NCBI GenBank assembly: GCA_028694115.1 | Contig: JAQUUB010000066.1 | Location: forward strand, 1 to 22,925 | DNA from: Lachnospiraceae bacterium | GTDB lineage: Bacteria > Bacillota_A > Clostridia > Lachnospirales > Lachnospiraceae | Reading direction: 5' to 3' | Length of the DNA stretch: 22,925 nt | Part shown: positions 7,292 through 16,890 of the stretch, in pieces | Numbering within the stretch: position 1 is the stretch's first letter | How the letters are laid out: each line of letters begins with the position of its first letter | The notes under the pieces: model-generated | What the model saw: only the letters and a program-made list of their open reading frames with translations | Databases searched by the model: none | Told to the model about the DNA's origin: nothing | Position numbers and translations under genes: made by a program

Positions 7292-9634
7292 TTAATTTCC
7301 TCCTGTTTGTTGATTAATATTTGATAATCTTACTGCAAAAGACTCTATTTCTTCTGCAGACATACTGCCGTTAAAATACTTCGTAATTTCTTCAAATGTA
7401 TATCCTATACTTATCAATGCGTTTAGAGCATTAATCTGTTTTGGAATAAAGCCTGCATTTCTTAGCTGCTGAACAACAATAATTTGTTCATTTGAATAAT
7501 CATCCATATTCAGTTGTTTTTTCTTTTCATTTTCTAAGGTTTTTTTTGTGCATTTATATACATTTTTCCAAAATTCATTTGTAGATGGATCTTTACCTGG
7601 TATCTCTTCATCATGTTCTTCTAATACGGAATATGCGTCCAAATCCATTTCTGAAATCTTTATGACAATTACTCCCTCTTCTTTGCATTCTTTCACATAT
7701 GATTCTGCCTCTTTACCAATCAAAAAATCTGGAATCTGTTCACATGAAGAAAGGGTGTAATCAAATTTTATATTTCCTACATCTATTCTATTTTGAATTT
7801 TGTAAGGATTTTTTCTTGTCAGCAATGGACATAATGGAGAATCCTCAAATCTTACTTTACTTTCCCATAAAGCATCGGTTCCTTTTACCTTTATCGCACA
7901 TGGTCCATCTTTTGACATTCCATTAATATCTTGTGCTGGAAATAGATAATGTTCCATTACATCTTCATTCTCTGATGAACTTCCCTGGACTCCTCTTGAC
8001 AATCCTTGTGTTTGTTTATGTATAGTATGTTTACCAAATTCTTCTTGAAGTGTTTTACAGCTTTCCATGTCTGGTCCACCCAATATAATAGTAGTTGACA
8101 TATTGGAACGAAGGTTTTTATCTTGGTCATTCTGTGGAAATTTATCCTTAAGCTGCAAAAGATTCTGTATTATGATAATTACATTCATTCCCCTGGAACG
8201 CATTGTTGATGTAAGTCCCACAAAAGAATCTGGAAGTGTTACATTAGCGAATTCATCCATTAAAAATGTAAGATGATTCGGCAATGTCTGGTGTAGTGAG
8301 GGATCGTTCTTTGTAAGTGTATATAGCTTGTCTATAAATAATGAATAAATCATAGATGGAATCCAGTCAAAGTGTCTTACACTCTCTGAAGTAACCATAT
8401 ATAAAATATATTTACCAGTAGGTGCTTTCTTTGTTTTTCTTCCGTATCCAAAAGTATTAATAAAATCCAAATCATCAGAAGATAGCAAATCTACCACACA
8501 ATCCAACTTCATATATTTACAATGTGCATCTAACGATGACACAATTGAAGATGCTGTTTCCTGTGCATTGGTGTAAATTTTTTCTACATCCCTAAAACCT
8601 TTTAACTCCTGTCCGTTATGCTCGTCTTTCCATTTATTATTTGCTCTTATAAATCGTTGCATCAGACAATTCGGATCTGAAATATCAATTGCTCCTGTTT
8701 GCGGATTTGCTCTGACAGTATCGCAATTAAGTAGTTCTACAAAATGTTTCCAATCTTGATTCTGTCTCGGATAGGTATAATGCATCAAGTAAAAAATTGC
8801 TGTAAGTAGTACCTGCCCCATGTCTTCAAAAAATTGATCTCCAGTAGATGCATCTTTATTTTTGGTTGCTTTAAATAAAATTTCACAAAGGCTTAAAATA
8901 TCAGATTCTGTTTCAATATACATGAAAGGATTAAAATGATGACTGTTTGTCATTCCAGTTTCCGATTCACAGTCGATAACAAATGCACCATATCCATTGT
9001 CTACAAAAAACTGTCCACTTTGCTGCGACAACTCCCCTTTGGGATCTGTTACAAGAAAACTTCCCGCTAATTGAGATAAAATTGGGCGAGATACTCTAAA
9101 AGATTTACCAGTACCTGGTGGACCTATAATTTCAATATTCAAGTTGGAAGTAAATTTGTTATCAATATTTAGATACACACCCTCTGCAAGCCAGTAATTA
9201 TGAGTATTTACCCAAACTGGCTCACTTGGTTCTTTCTCATCTCCAAAATTGATTTTTACCAGATGCTTTTTCTTATGATTGCCAAATTTTTTAGTAAACC
9301 TGACTGCTTCACCCCATTTTGCATCTCCATACTCTCTTCCAGAGAATGGATGTTGTATCTTTGTAATCATCACTAAATATATAAGTGTCCAGACAAATTC
9401 AAAAACCAATATTACCTCTGGTGTTATTCTGGTAACTCCTACTATAAAGTGATGCTTTTCAAATACAAAATCATAGAAATTATTGAACCAGTCTATTAGC
9501 GAGCATCCTGGTACCCAGCTTGCTCCCCATAATAATGCGGCATATAGTACAAGTACAAAACCGATTATGTAATGTGTTATTTTCTGTTTAGGCGTGCTTT
9601 GTTCGTTCCTAACAACTTGCATTCCTGTGTCCAT
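7292..9634 (-). CDS. virD4: VirD4/TraG-type type IV coupling protein
   Basis: The protein has 780 residues. Two membrane segments lie at about 20-40 and 71-92. The soluble ATPase domain has Walker A GPPGTGKS at 171-178, the family signature 'VTDPKGEL' near 195-202, and Walker B 'LTFLMDEFAN' at about 455-464. 'MRSRGMNVIIIIQNLLQL' near 478-495 is also typical of VirD4/TraG. The protein brings the relaxase-DNA complex to the channel using ATP. A helical C-terminal extension (about 700-780) with repeated 'GFIPKQINAL' and 'GYTFEEITKYF' patterns probably serves cargo or partner recognition (inference). It lies 6 bp after the PcfB-like gene, the usual PcfB-PcfC pairing. The ATG at 9634 has AAGGAAAGG upstream. 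No key residue is missing. Confidence 0.95.
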   Translation of the reverse strand: MDTGMQVVRNEQSTPKQKITHYIIGFVLVLYAALLWGASWVPGCSLIDWFNNFYDFVFEKHHFIVGVTRITPEVILVFEFVWTLIYLVMITKIQHPFSGREYGDAKWGEAVRFTKKFGNHKKKHLVKINFGDEKEPSEPVWVNTHNYWLAEGVYLNIDNKFTSNLNIEIIGPPGTGKSFRVSRPILSQLAGSFLVTDPKGELSQQSGQFFVDNGYGAFVIDCESETGMTNSHHFNPFMYIETESDILSLCEILFKATKNKDASTGDQFFEDMGQVLLTAIFYLMHYTYPRQNQDWKHFVELLNCDTVRANPQTGAIDISDPNCLMQRFIRANNKWKDEHNGQELKGFRDVEKIYTNAQETASSIVSSLDAHCKYMKLDCVVDLLSSDDLDFINTFGYGRKTKKAPTGKYILYMVTSESVRHFDWIPSMIYSLFIDKLYTLTKNDPSLHQTLPNHLTFLMDEFANVTLPDSFVGLTSTMRSRGMNVIIIIQNLLQLKDKFPQNDQDKNLRSNMSTTIILGGPDMESCKTLQEEFGKHTIHKQTQGLSRGVQGSSSENEDVMEHYLFPAQDINGMSKDGPCAIKVKGTDALWESKVRFEDSPLCPLLTRKNPYKIQNRIDVGNIKFDYTLSSCEQIPDFLIGKEAESYVKECKEEGVIVIKISEMDLDAYSVLEEHDEEIPGKDPSTNEFWKNVYKCTKKTLENEKKKQLNMDDYSNEQIIVVQQLRNAGFIPKQINALNALISIGYTFEEITKYFNGSMSAEEIESFAVRLSNINQQTGGN

Positions 9635-9640
9635 AAATCA

Positions 9641-11110
9641 TTACCTTTCCTTATGCTGCACCCCTTTTTGAACCATACTTGCAATTCCATCACCTAAGGT
9701 TTCTCTGATTTTGCTTTGCGCTTCCAATGGTGATATTTCTATTCCAGTAATTGCACGCTCATTTTTCTTTACAAAAGTAGATTTTGATTCATCGTTAATT
9801 GAAAACTTTACCATACCGTTCGGTGCAAGACCTTCATTGTCTATTCTTGTAAAAACAATGCTTTCATCATCAGAAAGATTTAATTTTAATTTTCCCTGTT
9901 CCCTTACTAGCATTTCAGGATTGCATACAATTTCTATTTGCGTTCCTGTCACATTTGCAGAAGCAAATCCTTTAGACTGCTCTGATACAAGATTAATCAC
10001 TTCATCTTTTGCCTCTGCACTAGAAAAAACCTCTTTGCCCTCACTTATTGCTTTTTCAATATTCTTTTGTGCCGGAGAAGCAATCTTATTATGATAAGTG
10101 ACAAAACTTTTTAATTTCTCTTCATTGTCAAAAGCTCTACACTCTGTTCCTTCAAGCATACCTGCTTTATCCAGTAATTGCGGAAGCACAGATTCGTTCC
10201 ACTTATCTTTTGTTATATCCCGATCTGAACATCTGAAGACTTCACCCTCCTGCGTTTTCACAGCGTAATTACTGTATACCAATTTAGTCTGTTCATCCTG
10301 GTGAAACTCTCTTGTAACGATTGCACCTATTTCTGGTACATAAAACATTAATTTCGTATCTGGCATTAAGCTTTTATCACGAATTGGTTGTAAACTTTCC
10401 TTGGCACTAAAGGAGCAACCAATTTCAACACCTTTTTCGTTTTCAGCCATCGCCAATTCTGGATTCTTTTCAAAGTCTGTTCCTTTAGCACCCATAAGAT
10501 ATTCCTGGAAGCTCATTGTTACATCATCTTTATTTAATACATCTTCCCCGTAATCTACCCACTTGGCGGCTTCCTGCTTAGCCTGTTCTAAATTTTCTAT
10601 TTTAGATTGAATTTTCACAATTTCTTTTGGTTCTTTTACTCCGTTTAACTTTTCCTTTTCTTCTGCGATCAACTTATCATATCCAGATACATTTTTCTTA
10701 TCTTCATCCAGTCTGGTTGATGCAACGGCTTTATATATTTGTCCCCATAAGGGTGCTTCCTGTGGAGTAATTAATATTGGTACCATTCCATCATTAGGTG
10801 TAAAATCAACTGCAACAGTATAATGCAATCCATTTTTTTCTGCTAAACGAAGTACCTCCTCAAAATCTTCCTCGCGAATATTTAGTGCCTGTGGTGGTGC
10901 TCCATTACACAATTTCAGCATTTCTTTAAAAGTCTTTTTTCCCTCTTTGTTCAACTTGTAATCTTTATGCTTACCATACACATCTTTACCTGAATTGAGC
11001 ATTGCTTTTAAAGCTCTAGCCAAAAACTGAACAGCTTGCAAAGTACCCTTAAAAACCATTGTCACACCTTGTATTTCCATTTGTACCACTTGTGCAATTT
11101 CATCTGCCAT
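9641..11110 (-). CDS. pcfB: PcfB-like (DUF3801) accessory protein with long C-terminal extension
   Basis: The protein has 489 residues. The first 130 resemble PcfB of pCF10: a helical start ('VTMVFKGTLQAVQFLARALKAML'), a basic linker, then 'LNIREEDFEEVLRLAEKNGL' with 'YTVAVDF' and 'VPILITPQEAPLW', matching the PcfB pattern of an alpha/beta domain that judges 'AkkYGv-Y-v'. PcfB binds the relaxase and the coupling protein, and here virD4 follows by 6 bp. The protein is over three times the length of typical PcfB: a coiled coil (about 143-185) and roughly 300 further residues of mixed alpha/beta character are unassigned. The start at 11110 has AGGAGG 12 nt upstream, a rather long spacing, with no better in-frame start. 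It begins a new block after a 163-bp gap. Confidence 0.7.
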   Translation of the reverse strand: MADEIAQVVQMEIQGVTMVFKGTLQAVQFLARALKAMLNSGKDVYGKHKDYKLNKEGKKTFKEMLKLCNGAPPQALNIREEDFEEVLRLAEKNGLHYTVAVDFTPNDGMVPILITPQEAPLWGQIYKAVASTRLDEDKKNVSGYDKLIAEEKEKLNGVKEPKEIVKIQSKIENLEQAKQEAAKWVDYGEDVLNKDDVTMSFQEYLMGAKGTDFEKNPELAMAENEKGVEIGCSFSAKESLQPIRDKSLMPDTKLMFYVPEIGAIVTREFHQDEQTKLVYSNYAVKTQEGEVFRCSDRDITKDKWNESVLPQLLDKAGMLEGTECRAFDNEEKLKSFVTYHNKIASPAQKNIEKAISEGKEVFSSAEAKDEVINLVSEQSKGFASANVTGTQIEIVCNPEMLVREQGKLKLNLSDDESIVFTRIDNEGLAPNGMVKFSINDESKSTFVKKNERAITGIEISPLEAQSKIRETLGDGIASMVQKGVQHKER

Positions 11111-11249
11111 GTTTTAAAACTACCTCCTGATTTCTTATTTATATCAAATTTTATCAATTTATAATTACAATAGTGTTAGATAAAAAGACGCATATTTTTC
11201 ATAATCTTGTACTTTTTCCCATTTTTATAGTTAAGAAATAAAAATACGA

Positions 11250-11274
11250 TTAAAAAGAAAAATGTGCTTCGCAC
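11250..11274 (-). terminator. possible weak terminator after the NlpC/P60 gene
   Basis: On the minus strand GTGC-GAA-GCAC forms a 4-bp stem with a triloop, overlapping the first base of the TAG stop, followed by ATTTTTCTTTTTA. The T-run is good but the stem is short. The remaining gap (to 11111) is very AT-rich and may hold a promoter for the PcfB-VirD4 block, although I found no convincing -35/-10 pair. Confidence 0.35.
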
Positions 11275-13328
11275 TAATATGGTCTACTGATATCTACTAC
11301 ATTATTGGCTCTGACATCACAATAAACTACACCATAGTTTACTCCTCTGGCTTCTACCATTTTATCTACTCCATCTACTCTTCCAACATAAACTGCAACA
11401 TGATAGACACCCATATAGCGTCCATTATCTGAACCTCCATAGAATATAAGATCTCCTGGTTTCATATCACCAGTAACGGTATTACCAGCATTAATCATAG
11501 CCCTACATTCTTCAGCTGCTGAATATGCACCGTTATTCGAAATATCTATTCCTACATCTCTATATGCTCGAAATGCCAACGAAGAACAATCAAATATGTT
11601 TACATGCAAATTACCATGATAGTCCTGATTATATTCACACCCCACCTTGCTTAAAGAGTATCTAATGACTTCCTCCTGCGTTGCACTCATATCTGAGTAG
11701 TTGTCATATAATGCTTCAATAATCTCTTCAATTTGTTCATCAGACATGCTTGTATAAACATATCCATCACCATTTACATCTAAATCATAATTAACTCCGT
11801 CATCAGCACCTAGCAATCCACCAACAGCTGAAAATACAGTTATAATAATTGTAATGAGAAGGAAAAAAATGCAAACAGGTACCAAAATAGAGCTTGCCAA
11901 TGGTGCTATTGCTTTTCCAGCAGCTATGGCCATTTTTCTAGCAGCACCCAAAATTAATTCCTTAAAAGTATTTGTCATTGTTTGCAGTAGCCCTGTGCTA
12001 CCATCTTTCATCAGATCACCTGAAACCTGCCCCGACATATCACCTAATTGATTCTGCATATTCTTCTTTGCATCAATCATCTTAGATACTGCGGCTACCG
12101 CTGCAGCTTTTCTTACTTCTTTTTTTTCACTCTTATTGCTTGCTTTCTTTTCAGATTTACTTTGTTCCAGTTTTTCTGCACTGGTCATATTTCGTTTTTC
12201 AAATTTTGACTCTACATCTTTAGCACTTTCTTTTTTAGCCTGTTCCGCAGACACCTGATTCAATGATGAAGCTTCCTTTTTACCATTGTCTGTAAACAAT
12301 TCCATTTTATCTGTATTCTTCTTTACCTCTGTGTTAACTGCATTAGTATCCACAGATGCTTTACTTACAGAAGCACTCAAAAACAATGCCTCCATACGCT
12401 GGCGTTTTTCTTCTGTCTGAAACTTTACATCAACCTGGCTTGAAAAATTACTGCTTTTGTCATCTGTAAATTTAGTATTAGTATGATTAAAGTTAGAATT
12501 AATTTTCGCCCGTTCTTCTGCCTTTTTTTCTGCTTTTATTTCCTTTTTTAACTGTGAAACATCCTTTTGTGCAGCTAATTTGACATCTGCATATCTTCTG
12601 CCCTTTTTTAAATGTTTTCGTGAACTATGTATTAGTACCGCTTCTATCTTTGAGTCAGAAAAGGATGCTAGTGCTTCATTATCTTCGGGCTTTACTTTAT
12701 CAAATATTTCCTCTGCTTTTTCCGTAAAATGTACAGACTTATTTCTAAATCCTTTATTATCTGTTCTATCCTTTCCTTTGGTTAAAAAAACTTCCGCTTT
12801 CAGTTTACCTTTATCAGTAAATTTATACTCTGATGTTGCACCACCACCTGCATCCGTTCTTTTTCCCTTGTATGCCATTTTGTCATGATTTAATGGATTC
12901 GTTCTCTGTAATATCTCTTTTCCATCCTTTCCCATAAAATCATGATAAATATAATCATTTTCTGAATATTCACTTTCTCTTGATCTGCTTTTTGATGTAA
13001 CGAATGAAGCATTAATAATTGGTTCAGAATGAGAAGTTATATTTTTTGTACTTGGAACAATGGATGATGGAATTGGTATTTCTGTTGAAATTTCCGGTAT
13101 ATCCATGATGTTTTGTGAATTTTGATTACTTGGTATATTGTAGCCGTAATCATTTTCAATCACTGGATTGCTTTGTACAAACGATGGCTCTCCTGACATT
13201 GTATGTAAGGATTCTTGATTATCAATTGGAAATTTTTCATTTTTAATATCCACTTGTGATACCTCAGAAAAAGATTCCAGACCGCTTTTAAACTTTTTCA
13301 CTCGGTTTTCATCCGAAAAGTTCCCCAT
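11274..13328 (-). CDS. membrane-anchored NlpC/P60 (C40) peptidoglycan hydrolase of the T4SS
   Basis: The protein has about 684 residues. By numbering from the longer start at 13346, residues 560-690 form an NlpC/P60 domain: catalytic Cys587 in 'FDCSSLAFRAY', 'MKPGDLIFYGG' at 628-638, and His649 in 'GVYHVAVYVG'. One membrane span (about 484-508) precedes it, placing the enzyme outside the cell. The first 480 residues are highly charged, Lys/Ser-rich and without a signal peptide, thus probably cytoplasmic. 'DLDVNGDGY' (521-529), just outside the membrane, has the D-x-D-x-N-x-D-G spacing of a calcium loop. Such enzymes (compare Orf14 of Tn916 or TcpG) open the wall for the channel. I chose ATG 13328 because GAGGTGG lies just before it; the upstream ATG at 13346 has no ribosome binding site. 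The C-terminal domain is certain; the long N-terminal part is unassigned. Confidence 0.88.
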   Translation of the reverse strand: MGNFSDENRVKKFKSGLESFSEVSQVDIKNEKFPIDNQESLHTMSGEPSFVQSNPVIENDYGYNIPSNQNSQNIMDIPEISTEIPIPSSIVPSTKNITSHSEPIINASFVTSKSRSRESEYSENDYIYHDFMGKDGKEILQRTNPLNHDKMAYKGKRTDAGGGATSEYKFTDKGKLKAEVFLTKGKDRTDNKGFRNKSVHFTEKAEEIFDKVKPEDNEALASFSDSKIEAVLIHSSRKHLKKGRRYADVKLAAQKDVSQLKKEIKAEKKAEERAKINSNFNHTNTKFTDDKSSNFSSQVDVKFQTEEKRQRMEALFLSASVSKASVDTNAVNTEVKKNTDKMELFTDNGKKEASSLNQVSAEQAKKESAKDVESKFEKRNMTSAEKLEQSKSEKKASNKSEKKEVRKAAAVAAVSKMIDAKKNMQNQLGDMSGQVSGDLMKDGSTGLLQTMTNTFKELILGAARKMAIAAGKAIAPLASSILVPVCIFFLLITIIITVFSAVGGLLGADDGVNYDLDVNGDGYVYTSMSDEQIEEIIEALYDNYSDMSATQEEVIRYSLSKVGCEYNQDYHGNLHVNIFDCSSLAFRAYRDVGIDISNNGAYSAAEECRAMINAGNTVTGDMKPGDLIFYGGSDNGRYMGVYHVAVYVGRVDGVDKMVEARGVNYGVVYCDVRANNVVDISRPY

Positions 13329-13357
13329 TATACCACCTCTTTTCATAAAGTTAGATT

Positions 13358-13374
13358 TGCGCCAATTTGGCGTA
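13358..13374. repeat. 17-bp palindrome copy 1 (gap before NlpC/P60 gene)
   Basis: The plus strand reads TGCGCCAATTTGGCGTA: a perfect CGCCAA-T-TTGGCG core with the flanking TTT/AAA also symmetric. It lies in the 54-bp gap between the virB4 stop and the NlpC/P60 ribosome binding site, and matches five other copies in the window. Confidence 0.85.
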
Positions 13375-13382
13375 AATATTGT

Positions 13383-15893
13383 TTAAATAGATGATTCTTG
13401 ATTATTTCCATCTGTATTAACATAGGAATACAATTTGCATTCTTTACTCATTCTCATATCAAAAGGAACTGTTATTGGTCCCATTTTTAGTAATCCAGTT
13501 CCTGCAGCTGCTCCCTCAACAAAGTTAAACATTGCGGGACTGATGGAAGGAAGAAAATCTGCAAGCATCCTTCTATCAATTGTGGATTGATTTAACATTG
13601 CAAAATATTCTGTATTACTAAGGATTGCTGCCAATTTAGTTGCATCTGGTGAATTGTTAATTAAGTCCGTCATGTTTTGGGTGATGCCTGTCATAGAACC
13701 ATGTAATTTACCAACTTCCTTCCAAAGCTTAATTACATAATCTGCAACCGCTGGAATACCAATCAACTCATGAAATTCATCTATATAAAGATTTGTCCAA
13801 TTTCCTAGTGCAAAATTCCATTTGATTTTATTACGTACTATTTCAAGCATAACCAACATACATGTAACTCTTAAATTTGCTTTAATGCCACTAATATCAA
13901 ACACTAAGAATTTTCTATTAAGGTCTACATTGGTTTTATGATTAAACAGATTTAATGATCCATTAACAAAGATCTGCATGTGTGCAGCTAATTTCTGTGC
14001 AATTGGATCAGTTTCAAGGTCTTTAAGTTTTTGATAAACATCCTGTAAAGTTGGACTATATACTCGTTCTTGTTCTTCCGGACTCATATCTGTAGCAATA
14101 GGAAGGGCAGAATTATCTGTCTGCATATATGCTGGGATACTAAATTCCGTCACATCATCTACATCGCCATTGATTTTCCTACGCATTGCATAATTTTCCG
14201 AATATACCTGACTGATTACATGATCCAATACACCTTGCTCTCCTGCATCAATATCTCTCCTCATACAACTGGAAAGCAATGTGAAAATAAAATCTGCTTT
14301 TTCTGCAATAATTTCTTGAAGAGTGGCATAATCTACACCATCAAAATTTGCATCCATAGGATTTACATAGATTTCCTTTTGAGTATCAAATGAAATAACC
14401 GAACCATTTACTCCTGGTGCATATGCAACTCCTTTATACTCATTTTGAGGATCAATTATTAAAATCTGATCTTGTGGATGTAAACATCTGTTACTTACAA
14501 TTTCACATTTTGCAAAAACCGATTTTCCACTTCTTGTTTTTCCCAAAATCATTCCATGATAACTTTGTAAGTTTTTTCGATTTGCTATGATTGGATTCTG
14601 ACTTAATTTATTGATACCATAATAGCTACCGTTTTCATCATTAAGTTCCTGTGTCTTAAATGGCATATACATAGATAGGCAAGGTGCTGAGAAATTTGTC
14701 ATTCGCTTAAATTCCTGTACTCCAAACATGAACGTAGAATTAAGGCCTTCTCTCTGCTTATCAAAACATGGTTTTACTTCAAATGATTTGACGGAAGCTA
14801 TAGAAATAATTTTGTCCGTAATCTCTTTTAATTCGTCCTCATCCTTAGCTAAGAACATAATCATAATCGTTGTATTAAAGAAGTGATCGTCCCCACTTTC
14901 CACCTCTCTGGACAATTTAATTAACGAATCTTTTTCACTAAGTAACTGATCACTTGCATCGGATAGGAAATCATTATTATTTCTATTTCTCTGTTTCTGT
15001 GACTCAATTTTCATACCAACAGAAGCAAACTTCCTATTAATTTCCTGTTTATATCCTGACAAATCTAGAATTTCGTTATTTACAGAAATATAGTTCGTAG
15101 AATTTATTTTTGCTAATTCTGATACGATATCCGATTCCAATGATTGAGCGTGCTTAGAAATATACATTACTCTTCCATAGCGATTACCATTCATTACATA
15201 ATAATCGTTATAGAATACCAATGATTCTGGAGAAACAATATTAATCCAGTCTTTATTCTTTAAAATAAGATTCTGATAATTAAATTTGTAATTTGTACGA
15301 ATTCCTGAATGGGTAAAGTTATACCAAATTTGCATTCTTTCATTGATATTTAATGACTGCAACATGGAACCAGCCATTCCATTAATTCCAATTTGGATTA
15401 ATGCACTGCTTAATGAAGCTTCAATACTTGAAAAGTTGCTCTTTGCTTCACGCAGATTTTTAGCATCAATGGTAAGTGTTAAATAAATTGTCTGATATAA
15501 ACCCTGCTTAGCATCTGTAACACTTGCATTAATAACTTCATTAAAAGCATCACACAACATGTCCATATCATCGCCACGCTTTTTATAAAGTATTCTTTTA
15601 TTGAAAGCTGCTTCATCTACATATTCATTTGCAATTGTATAGGAGTATCTACAAGGCATAGCATTTAACACTTTTGAAAAGTTAATTATTATTGTTTTCT
15701 GTTCCTGATCAGTTACGCCCGCAAAATTGATGTCCGATAATACAAATCCCTTTGAATATTTCCCATTATTTAAAACATAAATTCCTGACTCATCAATCGC
15801 TTTTACCGAAAAAACTTCCTCTGTTGATTGAGGATCTATAAATAATGGTTGATCATATTTCTTTGTTTTTCCATATTTGGTTAATATTGCCAT
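13383..15893 (-). CDS. virB4: VirB4-family T4SS ATPase
   Basis: The protein has 836 residues, the normal length for the family. The N-terminal half (about 1-430) is the VirB4 N-domain, and the C-terminal half is a HerA/FtsK-like ATPase: Walker A GKTRSGKS at 451-458, 'LIIDPQNEY' at 478-486, Walker B 'LYIDEFHEL' at 702-710, and 'GITQN' at 736-740. It energises assembly of the channel and substrate passage at the inner face of the membrane, with VirB3- and VirB6-type partners. AGGAGG lies about 9 nt before the ATG at 15893. The gene follows the stand-alone N-domain-like gene by 13 bp. 'NGNRYGRVMYISK' near 235-247 and 'FNTTIMIMFLAKDEDELKEI' near 339-358 have counterparts in that upstream protein. 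All key ATPase residues are present. Confidence 0.95.
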   Translation of the reverse strand: MAILTKYGKTKKYDQPLFIDPQSTEEVFSVKAIDESGIYVLNNGKYSKGFVLSDINFAGVTDQEQKTIIINFSKVLNAMPCRYSYTIANEYVDEAAFNKRILYKKRGDDMDMLCDAFNEVINASVTDAKQGLYQTIYLTLTIDAKNLREAKSNFSSIEASLSSALIQIGINGMAGSMLQSLNINERMQIWYNFTHSGIRTNYKFNYQNLILKNKDWINIVSPESLVFYNDYYVMNGNRYGRVMYISKHAQSLESDIVSELAKINSTNYISVNNEILDLSGYKQEINRKFASVGMKIESQKQRNRNNNDFLSDASDQLLSEKDSLIKLSREVESGDDHFFNTTIMIMFLAKDEDELKEITDKIISIASVKSFEVKPCFDKQREGLNSTFMFGVQEFKRMTNFSAPCLSMYMPFKTQELNDENGSYYGINKLSQNPIIANRKNLQSYHGMILGKTRSGKSVFAKCEIVSNRCLHPQDQILIIDPQNEYKGVAYAPGVNGSVISFDTQKEIYVNPMDANFDGVDYATLQEIIAEKADFIFTLLSSCMRRDIDAGEQGVLDHVISQVYSENYAMRRKINGDVDDVTEFSIPAYMQTDNSALPIATDMSPEEQERVYSPTLQDVYQKLKDLETDPIAQKLAAHMQIFVNGSLNLFNHKTNVDLNRKFLVFDISGIKANLRVTCMLVMLEIVRNKIKWNFALGNWTNLYIDEFHELIGIPAVADYVIKLWKEVGKLHGSMTGITQNMTDLINNSPDATKLAAILSNTEYFAMLNQSTIDRRMLADFLPSISPAMFNFVEGAAAGTGLLKMGPITVPFDMRMSKECKLYSYVNTDGNNQESSI

Positions 15894-15906
15894 TTTAGTT
15901 TTCCTC

Positions 15907-16890
15907 CTACATTAGTAATTCACTTAAGACATTTATATTGACATTCTGCATAGAATGGAAGTCTGATAATCCTAACGTACACATACTCTTTTGGATATCC
16001 CGTTCTCTATCTACACCAGGCATCAATAGAATATTTTTTTTATCATAATAATCTACGATTTTTTCATCTAACTCAGATAAACTGTCTTTTGATTCTGATA
16101 TAAATGTAAGCAAATAAGTTGCATTCACTATCATGTCCTCTTTGTTTCTGGCATCCTGACAGAATTTGTTTTTTAACTCATATTGGAAGATTTCTTTATC
16201 CTCATCCGTATAACTCTGAAAGTCTATACACATTTGATACGTTCCTTCGTATAATTGAAAGATTTTCATAATATCTTCTGTTTCTTGAGGAAAGTCTTTA
16301 CCAATATAAAGAGCACCATATCTACTTCCACGCTTAAATACACCAGGTCCTGTTGCCGTAGCCTCTGCAAACAGAGCACCTGTTAGTTTCTTTTGAAACA
16401 ATTTTTCAGTATCTATTTTTTTCATTTCTCCGGTACAATTCATATGAATAAATGTAAGAGTGTTATCCAAATTACAGGGTACAATTTGTATGTGCAATAT
16501 AGAACATATATTTCTATTAATTTCACTTTCAAAAGAAATGATTTCTTTCTGCACTTCATAATAAGATGCTGCAATAAAAGTAACCGTCATAAACATATAT
16601 GCGTTTAATTTTTCGTCCTTATTTTTTAAGCAAAGACTCAATCTGATTCTGTTGTGAAACATTCTGCACAGAGCTTTCAACAGTTCCAATCTTTTGTTGT
16701 TTAATAATGCTGGCTTAAACGTATATATTTTTTTATAAGTATTATTTCCACAAAAAAATACATTTTCTTCCTTTTGAATTGCCATAACACCTAATTCTTT
16801 CTGTGAAGAATTGGATAAATATGAAAGAGAATTATTAATACCTTTTATTCTCCTGGCTTCTAATTTACGTGCGTTCTTTTCTTCATTCAT
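15907..16890 (-). CDS. stand-alone VirB4 N-terminal-domain-like protein lacking the ATPase domain
   Basis: The protein has 327 residues, with no Walker motifs, membrane spans or signal peptide. By eye it aligns with residues about 26-395 of the VirB4 encoded just downstream. 'GVMAIQKEENVFFCGNNTYKK' (34-54) pairs with the VirB4 stretch 'SVKAIDESGIYVLNNGKYSK'. 'RYGALYIGKDF' (190-200) pairs with 'RYGRVMYISKH'. 'VNATYLLTFISESKDSLSEL' (255-274) pairs with 'FNTTIMIMFLAKDEDELKEI'. The order and spacing are kept. It therefore looks like a duplicated VirB4 N-domain that has lost, or never had, the motor. It could act as a structural partner or regulator of VirB4 (inference). The ATG at 16890 overlaps the end of the VirB11-like gene, with GAGGA about 8 nt upstream, indicating coupled translation. 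Family placement rests on my manual alignment only. Confidence 0.62.
   Translation of the reverse strand: MNEEKNARKLEARRIKGINNSLSYLSNSSQKELGVMAIQKEENVFFCGNNTYKKIYTFKPALLNNKRLELLKALCRMFHNRIRLSLCLKNKDEKLNAYMFMTVTFIAASYYEVQKEIISFESEINRNICSILHIQIVPCNLDNTLTFIHMNCTGEMKKIDTEKLFQKKLTGALFAEATATGPGVFKRGSRYGALYIGKDFPQETEDIMKIFQLYEGTYQMCIDFQSYTDEDKEIFQYELKNKFCQDARNKEDMIVNATYLLTFISESKDSLSELDEKIVDYYDKKNILLMPGVDRERDIQKSMCTLGLSDFHSMQNVNINVLSELLM

Noticed and set aside
10563..10568. TTGGCG in the PcfB-like gene
   Set aside because: Single half-site without symmetry.
11111..11249. Promoter for the PcfB-VirD4 block
   Set aside because: AT-rich with several TATAAA-like words, but no -35 at a proper distance, so I do not call it.
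12580..12888. Plus-strand open frame of about 100 codons
   Set aside because: Antisense to the NlpC/P60 gene; no ribosome binding site, and its composition is that of a reverse frame. Other plus-strand frames below 21900 were set aside for the same reasons.
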